Source: Ceratothoa steindachneri
Lineage: Eukaryota > Arthropoda > Malacostraca > Isopoda > Cymothoidae
Length of the DNA: 64,000 nucleotides
Direction: 5' to 3'
NCBI GenBank assembly: GCA_963969495.1
Contig: OZ018333.1
Location: 86,469,256 to 86,533,255 of the forward strand
How positions within the stretch are numbered: the first letter of the stretch is position 1; each line of letters starts with the position of its first letter. Of the stretch, positions 42,231 through 52,729 are shown one piece after another. The notes under the pieces were generated by a model. That model had not been told where the DNA came from and did not search any database. It worked only from the letters and a program-made list of their open reading frames with translations. The translations under genes and the position numbers were made by a program.

Positions 42231-42751
42231 GTGTATGCGGCTCACACTTTAGTAGTTTGTCCCTGCCTTGTTTCTCTTCGAAATCCGTGCTTCCCTACCC
42301 TTGCTGGCATAGCCTTGCCTGCTCGACTTCGCTTTATTTTATTAGAGGGCTCCCTTCGGTTGTCCTCCCTCCTTACATTTCTATCAGGAAGTGGCGTTTT
42401 ATCCCTTTTATAAACTCTTTCCATCTTTATGTTTAGGTTTATTGTTTGATCTTTTATACTGTGCCATCCCCTGCCGCTGGCGCATATCATTTGTTTATTG
42501 CCCCAGCCGCTCTTGTTTTTAGAATGAGTGCTGTATGCCGTAATTTAAGTGTGTTGTACTGCTTTTTCTAAACCTTTGCTTTTCCCCATTTTTATTGAGT
42601 GTCTCCCACGCCTCTTCTGACTTTGTTCGGGCGACCCCGTTTTAACAGTGCTGCTATTAAGAATCCATTAGGATTGGGCAGCTGCCACCTGGCTTTTCAC
42701 TTAAACTAAATAAACTACCAGGACGGGGCTCAAATGGGGACATTTGAGGTC

Positions 42752-43405
42752 TCATTCATAGAGGTTGATCCTTTCATTCTGTGCGAGATCAAATTTAATA
42801 TATTCATCGCCTTTGTAATTAGGGCGGGACTTGATGAAATTCTCCGCAAAATTAGAATCAACTCCAGAATAACGGTCCAACTCAAGATAGGTCGATCTCA
42901 GAAGGTAATTTGAAAGGTCGCTAATAAGAAGAGATGAATCGAACTTTGGAAGAGAAAGCTTAAGTACTCGTATACGACCACAACGTCCCAGATGGCAACC
43001 AAATCCCTCTAGTGAAGCAAGGTTATTACTTGACTGCAAAATTGCCTCCAGATATGAGAAAATAATCACCAAATGTTCCAAATTGCGACACTTCTCAAGG
43101 ACCTTTTGGATGAAGGGGCTACCAATAGCCTCGTCCTCCAGACGGACGTAACTGATCAAGTTCCAGACAAAAGAGCCTCGAATCAGATAATTCCAGCGAT
43201 TGTTAACAAATTGGACATCATTAACTAAGAAGGAAGTTTCTAACAAGGAGAAGATTCCTTACATGATCAAATCAGGGAGGTCTGCAATGCTCCTTGTCAT
43301 TTTCTCTTCAAGGACGAGGTCGAAGTGCCAAGGGTGAGGATGAGACAAAGAGGTGGTGACCAATTGGGGGCGAAGGTGGTTCTCAAGCAGAATTGAAGCT
43401 CTCAT
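42752..43405 (-). pseudogene. F-box-like (leucine-rich) protein pseudogene
   Basis: One frame of 218 codons from ATG at 43405 to 42752 is broken only by a TAA at 43261-43259. Around the stop it reads MTRSIADLPDLIM, stop, GIFSLLETSFLV, followed by NNRWNYLIRGSFVWNLISYV. This fits an F-box (LPDLIxxxIFSLL...W) that would recruit a substrate to an SCF ubiquitin ligase through Skp1. The rest is Leu-rich with spaced motifs (RNLEHLVIIFSYL, RIRVLKLSLP, STYLELDR), like the LRR-like parts of such proteins. The start could instead be the Met 13 codons before the stop. The stop lies in the F-box, so the copy is probably inactive unless it is a sequencing error. Confidence 0.5.
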
Positions 43406-43785
43406 GAAACTCCTAAAACCAAACAAAATCAATCAATTTAGACTGGGTGAGGATTCTACGCATTTTCACAATTGAATCTTCTCTCTTTCACACTTTTTTA
43501 CTTCTATAATAGGGGAACACAAATGGCACCTGAGTAATGCGAGTTGGGCGCCGTGGAAGAAGACTAACTAATTATGAAGACCTCGACTCGTGAAATAGCA
43601 GGAGAGAAATCGGGGAGGAGACAACAAACATCCCCCATCCCCTAATTGATGAGTGGCACGGAGGGTGGGGGTCAGTATGCAACGCCCCCTGGAAACAGGA
43701 TTCGGGTTCTTGTATCTATGACACTGTCGAGAGCTGCTACGCGAACTCCTCAAACCACACCTAAACCTATAAATATATATTTCCT
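43406..43785. other. Interval with no recognised gene
   Basis: Short open frames on the minus strand (for example 43789-43568) show no recognisable protein. It could hold the 5' part or promoter of the F-box-like pseudogene. Confidence 0.4.
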
Positions 43786-43799
43786 GCATCGGTACCCTT

Positions 43800-45760
43800 T
43801 ATTCTTCAAATGGGTATAGCCATCCTGGCCACGGTGGGTGGGGCGGGGGTACATGCAAGCAATGAGAAGGTTGAAGTGAATGGGAATAAGTATGTTGTTG
43901 CCCTCGGTTGTATGTGCCTGTGGCAGATTGCAAGTTGAGTGTTGATAAAGGATAACCGAGCGAATGATAGCAAGTGGTCAAAAGGATGTGTGTGTGTGTG
44001 TGTGTGTGTTTATTGTTAGAGCTATCCCAGTGGTTAGCGATACTTCCCAAGAAGGTCTTCATCAAGACTGGGGCCCTCGAAAAGCCCATAAGCAGGCTTT
44101 TGAATCGCCAGCTCTTGTCCCCGATATTCGCCCTAAACTGATGCCTTTTCCAAGTCGATCTTTGTTGCTATGTCCCCCGGTCTCTTATTCCGGAGGACCT
44201 CGGCAATGTTCGCTAGCTTGAAGCTAGCCTGGGTTAAGTCCGTAGTAGGAGCGGATATATCATAGAGCACCCGCATATACCCATCTGGTTTGGGGACCCT
44301 GAAAAGAGGGCTTCTACTGGGGACTCAACTCGTTTCTTCTAATATATCTTTCTTGGTAAGCAGTTCGACTGCTTCCACCATTTACGCGGCCGTCGATTGG
44401 AAGTGTCAAAAAACTCCCTGGCAGGAAAATCTTAATTCCTTTTCCTTGGGCGCTTTTGACGATATTATTTGCACCTGTGGTATTGGATAACTCGCCAGGT
44501 TTTGTAATTTTCAATTTGCCAAACCATTTGGTAATCTTTGGCTGAGGAGGATCGGCCACCGGGCTCACTTGACCCTCTATGCCGTCGTTGTGGTAATTTC
44601 TATGGTTGTCATTGTTGTTGCCATTGCTGCTATTGTTCTAATTGTTATCGTTGGTTCTGGCGTCTTTACTTCGTATTACCCCTATATCGGGAAGCCCCCT
44701 TAAGAAGTCTCTAAGAGTCTTATAGTTCTTCAATATTAATGAGCATAAGAATCGCAAGGCCTGATTATGGAATCAACGTGATGTTGAGTTCTGGGCATGT
44801 CAAGTGTGTAGTGGGGATATCACCGTATTTAAAATATGTAGGACTCCCAATGTAGTGGCCATAGACTCGAAATAGCCTTTAGAGGGTGGTGATCTGAATT
44901 AGAATTCCCTGCGACATCGTAGATTGGGGATGGGTGAACAGTAAATGTAGACTCTATTGAGATAGACCTAAATTCCTCTAGCTTGATATCGATCACTTCC
45001 CGAGTACTCCACCTGGGAGGTGACCACGTGGCTATATCCCATTTTAGGCCGAAATAAATACTGTCTCGCAAGAACGACCTAATTGTCCGCGTGGTCTCAA
45101 ACACAGGAGATATGAGATCGTAAATCTAATAGGGAATACTAATAATACTGTTCCCTTGGCTCGATACCTCGAAGGAACTTTCAGCACTGGCCCATTTAAT
45201 GTCTCACTAGCACCACTAACAATACTAAACCGACGCATTGTGGGGCTGAAACCTCTCACGTATCCAAGCCATCACTACCCGAGTCACTGCGTGATTTCGT
45301 ATGGAGTCTAGGAGTTCCACCAGGAAGACATGTCCGAGGGGGTAGGAGTAGATGACCTGGTTGACTCGCTGTACCTGCTTGGTGAGGGTTCGGGCATGTC
45401 TCCGATGCGACCGCGTAAGGAGCTCTTCTTGCGAGGTCTAAGCCTCCCTGGATATCGTCCTCTGCGGCCACAAGCCATTGGAGTCGGTTTGTAGTCAGGA
45501 GCTGGCTGGAGGACGTAGAGGCCAACCATTTCGGGGGAAGAGGGCGGCCTCCGATAACCGGATGTTGGCTTGCTGAGTTTGTCTTTCCCGAGCATCTTTT
45601 AAGGCATGACTCCAGCACCAATGGAAGACTCAGTAAAACAGACGAAGGCGTTGGAGAACCGACAAGTGCTGGTCGGTTATTACCCTCTCGAAGGCAGTAC
45701 AAGATGAGAAATTGGGTAACCTCTTCTCTTGGGGATATTTCAGATCCCTTACCACTCTGG
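43800..45760 (-). mobile_element. DIRS-like retroelement, decayed (- copy)
   Basis: It is an inverted relative of the + copy. The 44568-44314 frame (ITKWFGKLKITKPGELSNTT) is almost identical to the + copy, and 45104-44829 matches the region at 36.3-36.5 kb. It extends further 5', with Ser/Pro/Arg-rich gag-like frames (45702-45256, 45595-45308) missing from the + copy. The RT is readable as LMGFSRAPVLMKTFLGSIAN (about 44090-44030). Part of the RT after KIDLEK is deleted, and the sequence turns into a (GT)n tract where YLDD should follow. Confidence 0.58.
43987..44009. repeat. (GT)n microsatellite
   Basis: About 11 GT units. On the minus strand it follows IANHWDSSNN of the DIRS-like RT, just where the + copy continues with the YLDD motif. 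Confidence 0.95.
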
Positions 45761-46075
45761 ACAACAGGGGGTCAACGCCCTAGTTGGAAGTCTAACGGCT
45801 GATTACCCAGGTGAAGTCCGAGGTATTGGTGGCAATTATATCTGCAATGGTAAGGCGACCGGAGTGTGTCTTTTCAATGGAGAATGGCTTTGAGGAGGTG
45901 ATCTAACTTCCGGTAACTATTTACTCGAAGCAGGGGCGTCCGAGGTTGTCAGCCACTGAGACGCTTTGCCTGATCGAGGCTTCGCAGGGCTCTTGTCGCC
46001 CTTGCAGTATCAAGTAAATCGGTATGTACGCAGGTATAGGTGTGTCGAGGAATAGGTCACCAACCTAGAAAATAC
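45761..46075. other. Interval with no recognised gene
   Basis: It may be a further 5' part of the DIRS-like - copy, but no homologous + sequence is present for comparison and no protein pattern is clear. Confidence 0.35.
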
Positions 46076-46096
46076 GCACACACACATACACACACA

Positions 46097-46192
<96 letters not shown>

Positions 46193-46231
46193 GTTCGGGT
46201 CTTAAGAGAAAAAGCCACGAAAATATGTATG

Positions 46232-46300
<69 letters not shown>
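46076..46300. repeat. Compound (CA)n-(TA)n and (GTAT)n-(AT)n microsatellites
   Basis: A CA-rich run (46076-46105) passes into (TA)n at 46106-46190. After 33 bp of unique sequence, GTATGTAT passes into (AT)n at about 46235-46299. The Tyr-Ile repeat frames across it are artefacts. Confidence 0.97.
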
Positions 46301-46307
<7 letters not shown>

Positions 46308-46319
46308 TCCTCTAATGTA

Positions 46320-47378
46320 CGTACGCGTCCTTCGCTATGTACAAGTACGCTCACTTCGTAAGAGTAATCCGTCGATTAAGAGGTATAAGAGTGCGATCTC
46401 GATAGGGTTTAATGAGTTTACCAAGTTGCAGTTCAAGGATATATTTAAAGAGTGAAAAACTATATAATTTTAATAAGTCAATAGTTAACATATATATACA
46501 TACGGGAAATAAAGGTAATGTAAATAAAAACAATTCTTACAGAATATAGATTAATTGGCAATCAGGTAACGTTAATTACTCGTTAATCAGCTTTTAAATG
46601 GGATGCCATAAATCAGTTATACAGAGGGAATATTTATATGTCGGAAAGAGGTACGATTAACGGAAGATACAAGCAAGGGTCACCTCTAGGAATGGGAATC
46701 CTTAAGCGAGTCGGCGCGGGGAAATGGAGACGGACAATGCACGTGACTCTCGGCCGAATATCCTGACGATGACGAGGATGAGGAGGGACGAGGCAGAAAA
46801 TGCGTTCACGATCCTCCTTGAAGACGGATGATGGCACCTCTGCTCCAGAGAAGTACAACCTCCAAAAATCGAGACTCTGACGTGGCTCGGCGCGAAATCT
46901 CACACGGGAAACTGGAGATGCTTGAGGTAGGGGGGGGGATGTGCAGATGAGACGAGAGGAATTCCGACCAATCTTTCAGGGACGAAAACGATTCGAGGCT
47001 TGCTCTGAATAGAGTAAGCTTTCACAAAATAGATGGATCTCCCTGGTGAGACCCATCTTTGATGGTATAAGCGAATACCAGAGACTTGGGGAAACAAACA
47101 CACGATCTGAACCGAAGGCGACGGGATCTCAAACTCAATCTGCCGATATCCGAAAACCCAGGCTATTTATATGACGGCGATTTTTTTTTTGTTTCTCGTT
47201 GGCAGACTCAGACGACTGGGTGGCCACTTCCGGTGGCCAAAGGGATTAGCATTTGTCGCCTGACCCAACTCTTAATGGGTTTTACGATGTGGGCGGCAAA
47301 CTTTCAGCTAGCAGCTTCCCGACTACGGACATTAGCGCTTCCTCGGAGAGGTAAAAGATTTTAGCGCGCCCAGCTTAA
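46320..47378. other. Interval with no recognised gene
   Basis: Minus-strand frames 46903-46634 and 47103-46900 are open but match nothing I recognise. No LTR or terminal repeats were found. Confidence 0.4.
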
Positions 47379-47672
47379 TTAACTGCACCTGTGAAGCAGT
47401 TGACGGCTATTCAAATTCTTTCTTCTGTTTTTCTCTTTTGATTCAGAGATTACTGCACGTGAAGTTATAATTAGAAGACACAGAGAGGGAAGGAATTCAT
47501 GAAACAATTGAAGGGGATATTCTTCTCGGCTTCTTTTTCCCTTATAAGGTGGCGTCTTCAAGATTATCACGGATTTCTTCACTTCCTTTTGGTGTACTCC
47601 TTCGGACGTCGCGTGCGAAGTATCAGGGAACTCTTCAAACATCTCGGTCTCTTCGGTCACTCTCACAAGTAC
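47379..47672 (-). other. Possible host exon, very uncertain
   Basis: On the minus strand a TTCTTACCATTTTAG acceptor-like sequence (ending at 47673) precedes an open frame VLVRVTEETEMFEEFPDTSH that goes on for about 95 codons to 47379, with charged, non-repetitive composition (EVKKSVIILKTPPYKGKRSR). No downstream donor is convincing, and the opposite strand is also open with its own GTAAGA donor at 47681. One of the two could be a real exon; chance is also possible. Confidence 0.2.
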
Positions 47673-48008
47673 CTAAAATGGTAAGAATGTTATGTAAAGG
47701 TTGAGGTTTCTGAATAGAATAATTTCGCCATAGTTGTTATTTACCCTCATATGGCATCTAAAGTTAATTATGGCATCTGTAACCGTCCCACGACGCGGCA
47801 GAAGTCGACTGGAGGGGCGAATGTACGTGGAAAATACAGTAGAGCTCTGATCCAGGTGTAAGAGCACTGCCAAACACTCAAAGGAAGTATTTAACGGAAA
47901 TAGAAAAACGAAGACATCATTACGGTTGTAAATGGCGCATCTTCCTCCCCGGCCCCCATCTCGTGTTGGTAGGCTTGCAAAACTCTTGTTCCCTCTGAGG
48001 GTGGGCCT
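47673..48008. other. Interval with no recognised gene
   Basis: Nothing is supported between the candidate exon and the hAT element. The last eight bases before 48017 form its left target duplication. Confidence 0.4.
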
Positions 48009-48282
48009 GGGTAACGCAGGGCCGGTTTAACCTAGAAGTACGTGCTACTGGCCTCACCCCATATGATATTACTATATATGTATATATAAGAAAATATAGA
48101 AAACTTCACTAGAGCATCCTGCATAATATAAGTCTGTCATTATGTTATAGTAGTACATGGTGTTGTTTTTTTAAAAAGGAATGAAAAGCGTACAACATAA
48201 AACCTCATTTTAGTCGCGAGCGACCTAATATCTCACTATGTCGGTCGGTTGGTCGGTCCAGGTTTTGTTTCTTTTTTCTTGT

Positions 48283-48660
48283 AATAACATTGTAGCTATT
48301 CGGCTGATTAAAACGAAATTTGCAACCCTTATGTTTATTTTTTACATTCTCTTTCGAATTTTATAATTGCCAAAGGTCCTTCCGAGGTTAACCGGGAAAT
48401 ATTTTGTCTGCTTAATAACATCATAACTATTCGGCCGATTCTAAAGAAATTTGAAACCCTTATGTTGTTTTACATTCTCTTGGGAATGATATAATTGCCA
48501 AAGTTCTCCCTAGGCGAGCCCGGGAATTATTTGGTTTTGGCAATAACATCATAACTATTCGTTCGATTAGGTATAAATCTGAATAAGTGAGAGCACGCGA
48601 CTTTTTGGTCATTATAAATACCTATTATTATTATTATTGTTCAGTAGACCTTGATTCAGT
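48283..48660. repeat. Diverged tandem repeat, unit about 130 bp
   Basis: Units begin AATAACAT(T/C)(G/A)TA(G/A)CTATTCG at 48283, 48414 and 48542. The first two share AAATTTG-AACCCTTATG and ATAATTGCCAAAG further on, and the third is partial. It lies inside the hAT element. Confidence 0.8.
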
Positions 48661-48756
48661 TGAGTCCTCCCAGCCATAATAGCAGTTCTTTTAAATTCCT
48701 CAGATACCTTTTTTCCCTCTATGCAAAGGAAAAGGAGGAATGGGGGTGAGATACCA

Positions 48757-49066
48757 GACTGTGTTTGCCAAAAATAGCCTTTTAACCGCATAATTATGAT
48801 TGCGTTACTGCAATATTTTGTTCTCAATTTATAAGGAGTGGCGAAAATGGAGAAAACAAATTTTCCATTCTCTTCGATAAGCAGGGGTGACATTTAAAAA
48901 GGCAGATCGAAAGATAGGTTTTTGGCTGCCTGAGAAAAAGCTTATTTTATGTGTTACCTTCTCGTGTATGTGAGAAGAGCTCCTTCCGAGAGCTTTGAGG
49001 AAGACTGTGCTTGCCAAAAGTAGCCTTTTAACCTCATAATTATGATTGGGTTACTGTAATAATATT

Positions 49067-49069
<3 letters not shown>
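48757..49069. repeat. 70-bp direct repeat, about 247 bp apart
   Basis: GACTGTGTTTGCCAAAAATA and what follows to about 48826 recurs at about 49004-49069 as GACTGTGCTTGCCAAAAGTA, about 90 percent alike. The second copy runs into the (AT)n tract. Confidence 0.8.

Positions 49070-49070
<1 letters not shown>

Positions 49071-49132
<62 letters not shown>
49071..49132. repeat. (AT)n microsatellite
   Basis: About 31 uninterrupted AT units inside the hAT element, close to its right end. Confidence 0.97.
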
Positions 49133-49134
<2 letters not shown>

Positions 49135-49199
49135 GTGGGGGGCCCACTTTTCCTTGTACTACGGGCCCCGCAGCTCTTTAAACTTGCCCTGGGGTAACG

Positions 49200-50035
49200 C
49201 GCCTAGTATGGTCTCCTGCAGAGAGATAGCGAACGGGAGGAAAAGACTCAGCTGCTATTACCAGTTAGTCCGGATTCCGCGGCAATTCCCAGGCAGCGCT
49301 GGGCGCGCCATAGCCAAGTCCTTAGCGTCCCAAAATGAGAGACGATCCGCATCCTGAATGGCCCGGATTTCCTCCACCAGAAAATAAGCACCCCAATGCT
49401 TCGAAGAAGGGGGGTACGGCTCTCCGCAATCGATACACTTGTTATACACGACAGATAATTAACGTGTACGGCTTTTTAGCAACTTACACAGACTTCAGTT
49501 AAACCCAACTTTACAGTTTACACACATACACGAACAATTCGTATGACCGAAGAGGTTATAAATGTAGCACCTCCGCGGTAGTGGCACGAAGGCTTTAGAG
49601 GGTATCCATACCAAGCGGCACGCGCAGTTTTCCCATCACATGTTTGGCATTGACCGCGCCTTAATCGGAAAAGCTCTTCAGTGATATCTTCCAAGGAGTA
49701 TTTCACGAGTTCTTTCCCATAACGACCGACCTTTTACGAAATTCAGTGTGGAGTACGGCGTCACCTTCACCCGTCTTATTTTAGGTCTCCCAGTCCGGAC
49801 GTGTCGTTTTTGACCTGGTCGCTTGCAGTAACACCGGCGGACCAGTCCGACTCTAGATGCCCCGGGGAGAGAGAAGAACCCCCAGTCCTCTTGCTCTTTC
49901 CCTTTTTAGGAGAGGAAAGTGGGAAGGGATAGCCCGCTTCTACAAATCCCTGGAAGAGGCCCCTAGTCCATCGAACCAGCATCAGCCATATCATTCACAG
50001 TAATCGAGAAGGTCTATATATTTTTAAAAAATTTA
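49200..50035 (-). other. Unrecognised interval with Cys-containing minus-strand frames
   Basis: Two minus-strand frames carry cysteine pairs: QCQTCDGKTARAAWYGYPLK in 49706-49518 and KCIDCGEPYPPSSKHWGAYF in 49449-49258. Both look zinc-finger-like. Neither has a clear start or splice sites that join them in frame, and I do not recognise the family. They could be host exons or part of an unknown mobile element. Confidence 0.3.
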
Positions 50036-50039
50036 AGTG

Positions 50040-51230
50040 CCCTGCTGGTGCCTACTAGGGCAAAAGTCGCCGTAATCATGCTATAACTTAACTATTAACT
50101 AGATTAAAAAACATGTAAAAACAAATAACAAAACTAAGAAACAAGCTTTAAATATTTAACAACAAATAAAATATAACAAGAAAGCGGGCTCCAGTGTCAA
50201 GAATAGACTGACTGACTTCCTTCAGCGCATGAACATACGACCTACACCCCCTCCCCCCACCAAAAACAGCCATATAAAATATAAGAGGCCAACATCCTCC
50301 AAAGTGTCGTATAATACACAATTCTGTGTGCACGAACTTGTCCCGAGTACAAGGCAAAAGCGGTAGCGACCCCGCTTGCCCATGTACCGAGACCAGTAAA
50401 GTGTGAGAAGATCACCTAGACTGAAACATTCAAAACAATGTGTTGAACAGTAGGGGACAACGCAGTGAACGCAATAAGCCGGGGTCGAGCGTTCCATCAT
50501 ATGGCGGTGCGTCCAGCGAGTGTGTCCAATTCGGAAACGACAGAAAGCAACCTGAAGCCGTTGCCGCATTGGGGTAGTAGGTCCATGGGAACAATCGCGG
50601 CGCACTGGCACGTAACTTTAAGTTCCGCTCGACCGTCTCCCATCTTCTTTACCAAGCCACCCGGAGGGCAGCCCGTATTCTCGCCATTTAATCGGTGTAA
50701 GGAAAAGGAATACGCTGGTCTGGTCGCCCAGTCCTCGCGGACTCTTTAGCGACCTTATCGGCGTGCTGATTTCCCGCAATTCCTACATGTCCAGGAACCC
50801 AGCAGAAGATAATCTCGACATCCGCCCGGCTAGAGGGAACTGTGGTATCACGGATACCACAATCCAGGGATGTGGAGATTCCAATGCCCCAGAAGTATTC
50901 AGGGCGCTTTGTGGATCGGTTTGGATCAAAATCGGTCGCCGAACCTGGCACGACTCGGTTTTTTCCCGTGACGTGTATTTCTATCAGCTTCACCGTGAAG
51001 ACAGACGCAGCGCCTGGCAGAGCCTATTGACTTCAAACAGAGGAGATACGGCCTGGAAACCGACCTCGTCCTAGGAGTTGGAGCCATCTTTATACACTGG
51101 CATGGCTCCAGCGTGACACGAAGTGTGCTCCAAAAAGGTCGAATCCAAAACTTCCGGCGCTGTAGAAGCTTTGAGAGCAGAGGCGTGGCGACAAATAGTC
51201 AAAGGTACACCCCAACAATTAATAAGACAG
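50040..51230 (-). pseudogene. RNase H and C-terminus of a family J copy
   Basis: Reading down the minus strand, VYKDGSNS (about 51100, TDGS changed to KDGS) is followed by VSPLFEVNRLCQALRLSS. Then DVEIIFCWVPGHVGIAGNQH and ADKVAKESARTGRP (50880-50730) give an intact last RNase H block. The C-terminus reads RIGHTRWTHRHMMERSTPAY and ECFSLGDL (50611-50222). The 3' untranslated part (GTGCCTACTAGGGCAAAAGT near 50048) resembles that of copy 1 at 2.64 kb. The RT is not directly upstream. Confidence 0.78.
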
Positions 51231-52729
51231 CAGGTCAATTTTATTCTCATATTTATACTTGTCTATCCTTGTATACGCCATACTGTACCGTTCACTTTCA
51301 ATCGAATTGGCGTTATACCCTGATGAGCTCGACTGCAATTGAAAAAATGCATCCTTTTCGTTGAGATTTTTTCTTTTTTTTGTCTCGCTCTTAATTTCTT
51401 TAACAGTTCTGCTTTTTGGTGCTTTGGAATGAATAGTTTAAAAGATCTTTGGCTTCTCTTAGCAATAATATAGAGTCATTAGAGTTTATGATTTTTATCT
51501 AGATATTTAAACACCGTATTAGAATTAAGAAAAAAATAACCTATTTGTTTACGGAAAAGGAAGCAAATTCTTCTTTGTAGTCATCAGCTTGCATCTGGCA
51601 ACCCTGCCGAGTTGCCATAACCTAGGAAAAATCAACAAAATATATAAGACACATTGACGTAACTATTATTATCCTCTGAAGTTTAAACAATTTTTTGTTA
51701 TATTTATACGAAAGAACGTAGCTAAAGAGCAAAAACTCTTAGTCACCCTTGGTATCTTTGAGATCTGTAGCCCTGAGTCAGTGCTTAGATAAGTGTGGCC
51801 TATTGTTTATTCATTTTTTTAAGTGATGATCTCATTTTAAACAAAATGGATGTAAATGAAGATAGGAAAAAATGTGGTTGCATTATTAAAAAAATTATTT
51901 AAAATGAAAATTTCATTGCGATGACTTAAAGGGAGGGGGGACATCCTTTTTACCCCCTTTTTGTTTATCTATCAATATTATTCTTGCTTTTCACTTGGTT
52001 TCCTCAAATTTTCTTCTTGCTTTTTCATTTGATTATGTCGATGAAGCGTCCTCGAATTTTCTTCTTGTGGTGAAACATTTGTCTTCACTTTTTCTTGACT
52101 TCAGTATTATGGTTGGCTGGGTTGGTCGTTAACCTTCGTTTTTCTTTCTTGATGCATCTTCATTTTCTTCCGTTTTCTTGAGTTGCTGATTTCTTCTTGA
52201 TTCTTATTGAGTAGTCCTTCAAGCCGTTTTCTTCCGTTTTCTTTCCTGAGATTTCTTCAAAAAAGTTTTTGGACTATTGAGTTTCGAACGCGGTACCGTT
52301 GGATTTGAACGCCAATACTCTAGCCTCACGACCGGCTTTAGTCCGTCCTGGGTTGGTAAATTTATCGGCCATTTATATTATCGAGTTGGAAAGAATTCCT
52401 CTGATACATTTTCGCACCCCTACAGACTTATAATGAAAGAGAAACTATTAGTAAAACAGGTAGGCCTACGCCAACACTATATCTGCCATCCCAAACAATG
52501 TTGCACTCGCAAATACAATGTAAGTCAATATGATAGAACATCTTGGCTAGCTGATTGTGCATACTAAAATAAGCTATTTTAAAATTTAGATAAAAATTGA
52601 AAAAAATAACATAAAAAAATTAACTTTTAAATAAAGTGAGTAGCTTACAATTTTATAGTTATTTTTAATGAAAAACATTTGCTTCAATTCACATGTTTAT
52701 TTTTGTAAAACTTGAATTGCTTCATCTCC
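51231..52729. other. AT- and T-rich interval, no gene recognised
   Basis: T-rich stretches with repeated TTTTCTTCTTG and TTTTCTTCCGTTTTC (52005-52260), and otherwise AT-rich DNA. It separates J-family RT pieces from the RNase H piece. Confidence 0.45.

Larger units (their letters stand above)
38853..42714 (+). mobile_element. 5'-truncated Jockey-like insertion with 13-bp target duplication
   Basis: CTACCAGGACGGG occurs at 38840-38852 and again at 42715-42727, directly bracketing the element. This gives its ends as 38853 (inside the endonuclease domain, a typical 5' truncation) and 42714 (after TTAAACTAAATAAA). The order inside is endonuclease end, linker, RT, RNase H, then a C-terminal tail interrupted by AT-rich insertions (41474-41693 and about 41740-42230). 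It resembles family J but differs in sequence. The length includes the nested insertions. Confidence 0.85.
48017..49191. mobile_element. Non-autonomous hAT element with perfect 8-bp target duplication
   Basis: The left end is CAGGGCCGGTTTAACC (48017-48032). The right end, read on the other strand, is CAGGGCAAGTTTAAAG (49191-49176). GGGTAACG flanks it exactly on both sides (48009-48016 and 49192-49199), as expected for hAT transposition. The 1175-bp interior codes for nothing and contains diverged tandem repeats of about 130 bp, a 70-bp direct repeat and an (AT)n tract. It depends on a transposase made elsewhere; the ends differ from those of the hAT copy at 27.9-30.75 kb. Confidence 0.9.

Noticed and set aside
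46040..46315. Long Tyr-Ile repeat frames on both strands
   Set aside because: They are translations of (TA)n microsatellites.
48243..48260. GGTCGGTTGGTCGGTC repeat as a possible regulatory or telomeric motif
   Set aside because: It is a short run inside the non-autonomous hAT element, with no match to the arthropod telomere repeat TTAGG.
52270..52350. tRNA-like sequence on the minus strand (GCGTTCAAATCC with TAGAG upstream)
   Set aside because: The spacing is too short for a cloverleaf and no acceptor stem pairs. It could be a SINE trace, but the support is too weak.
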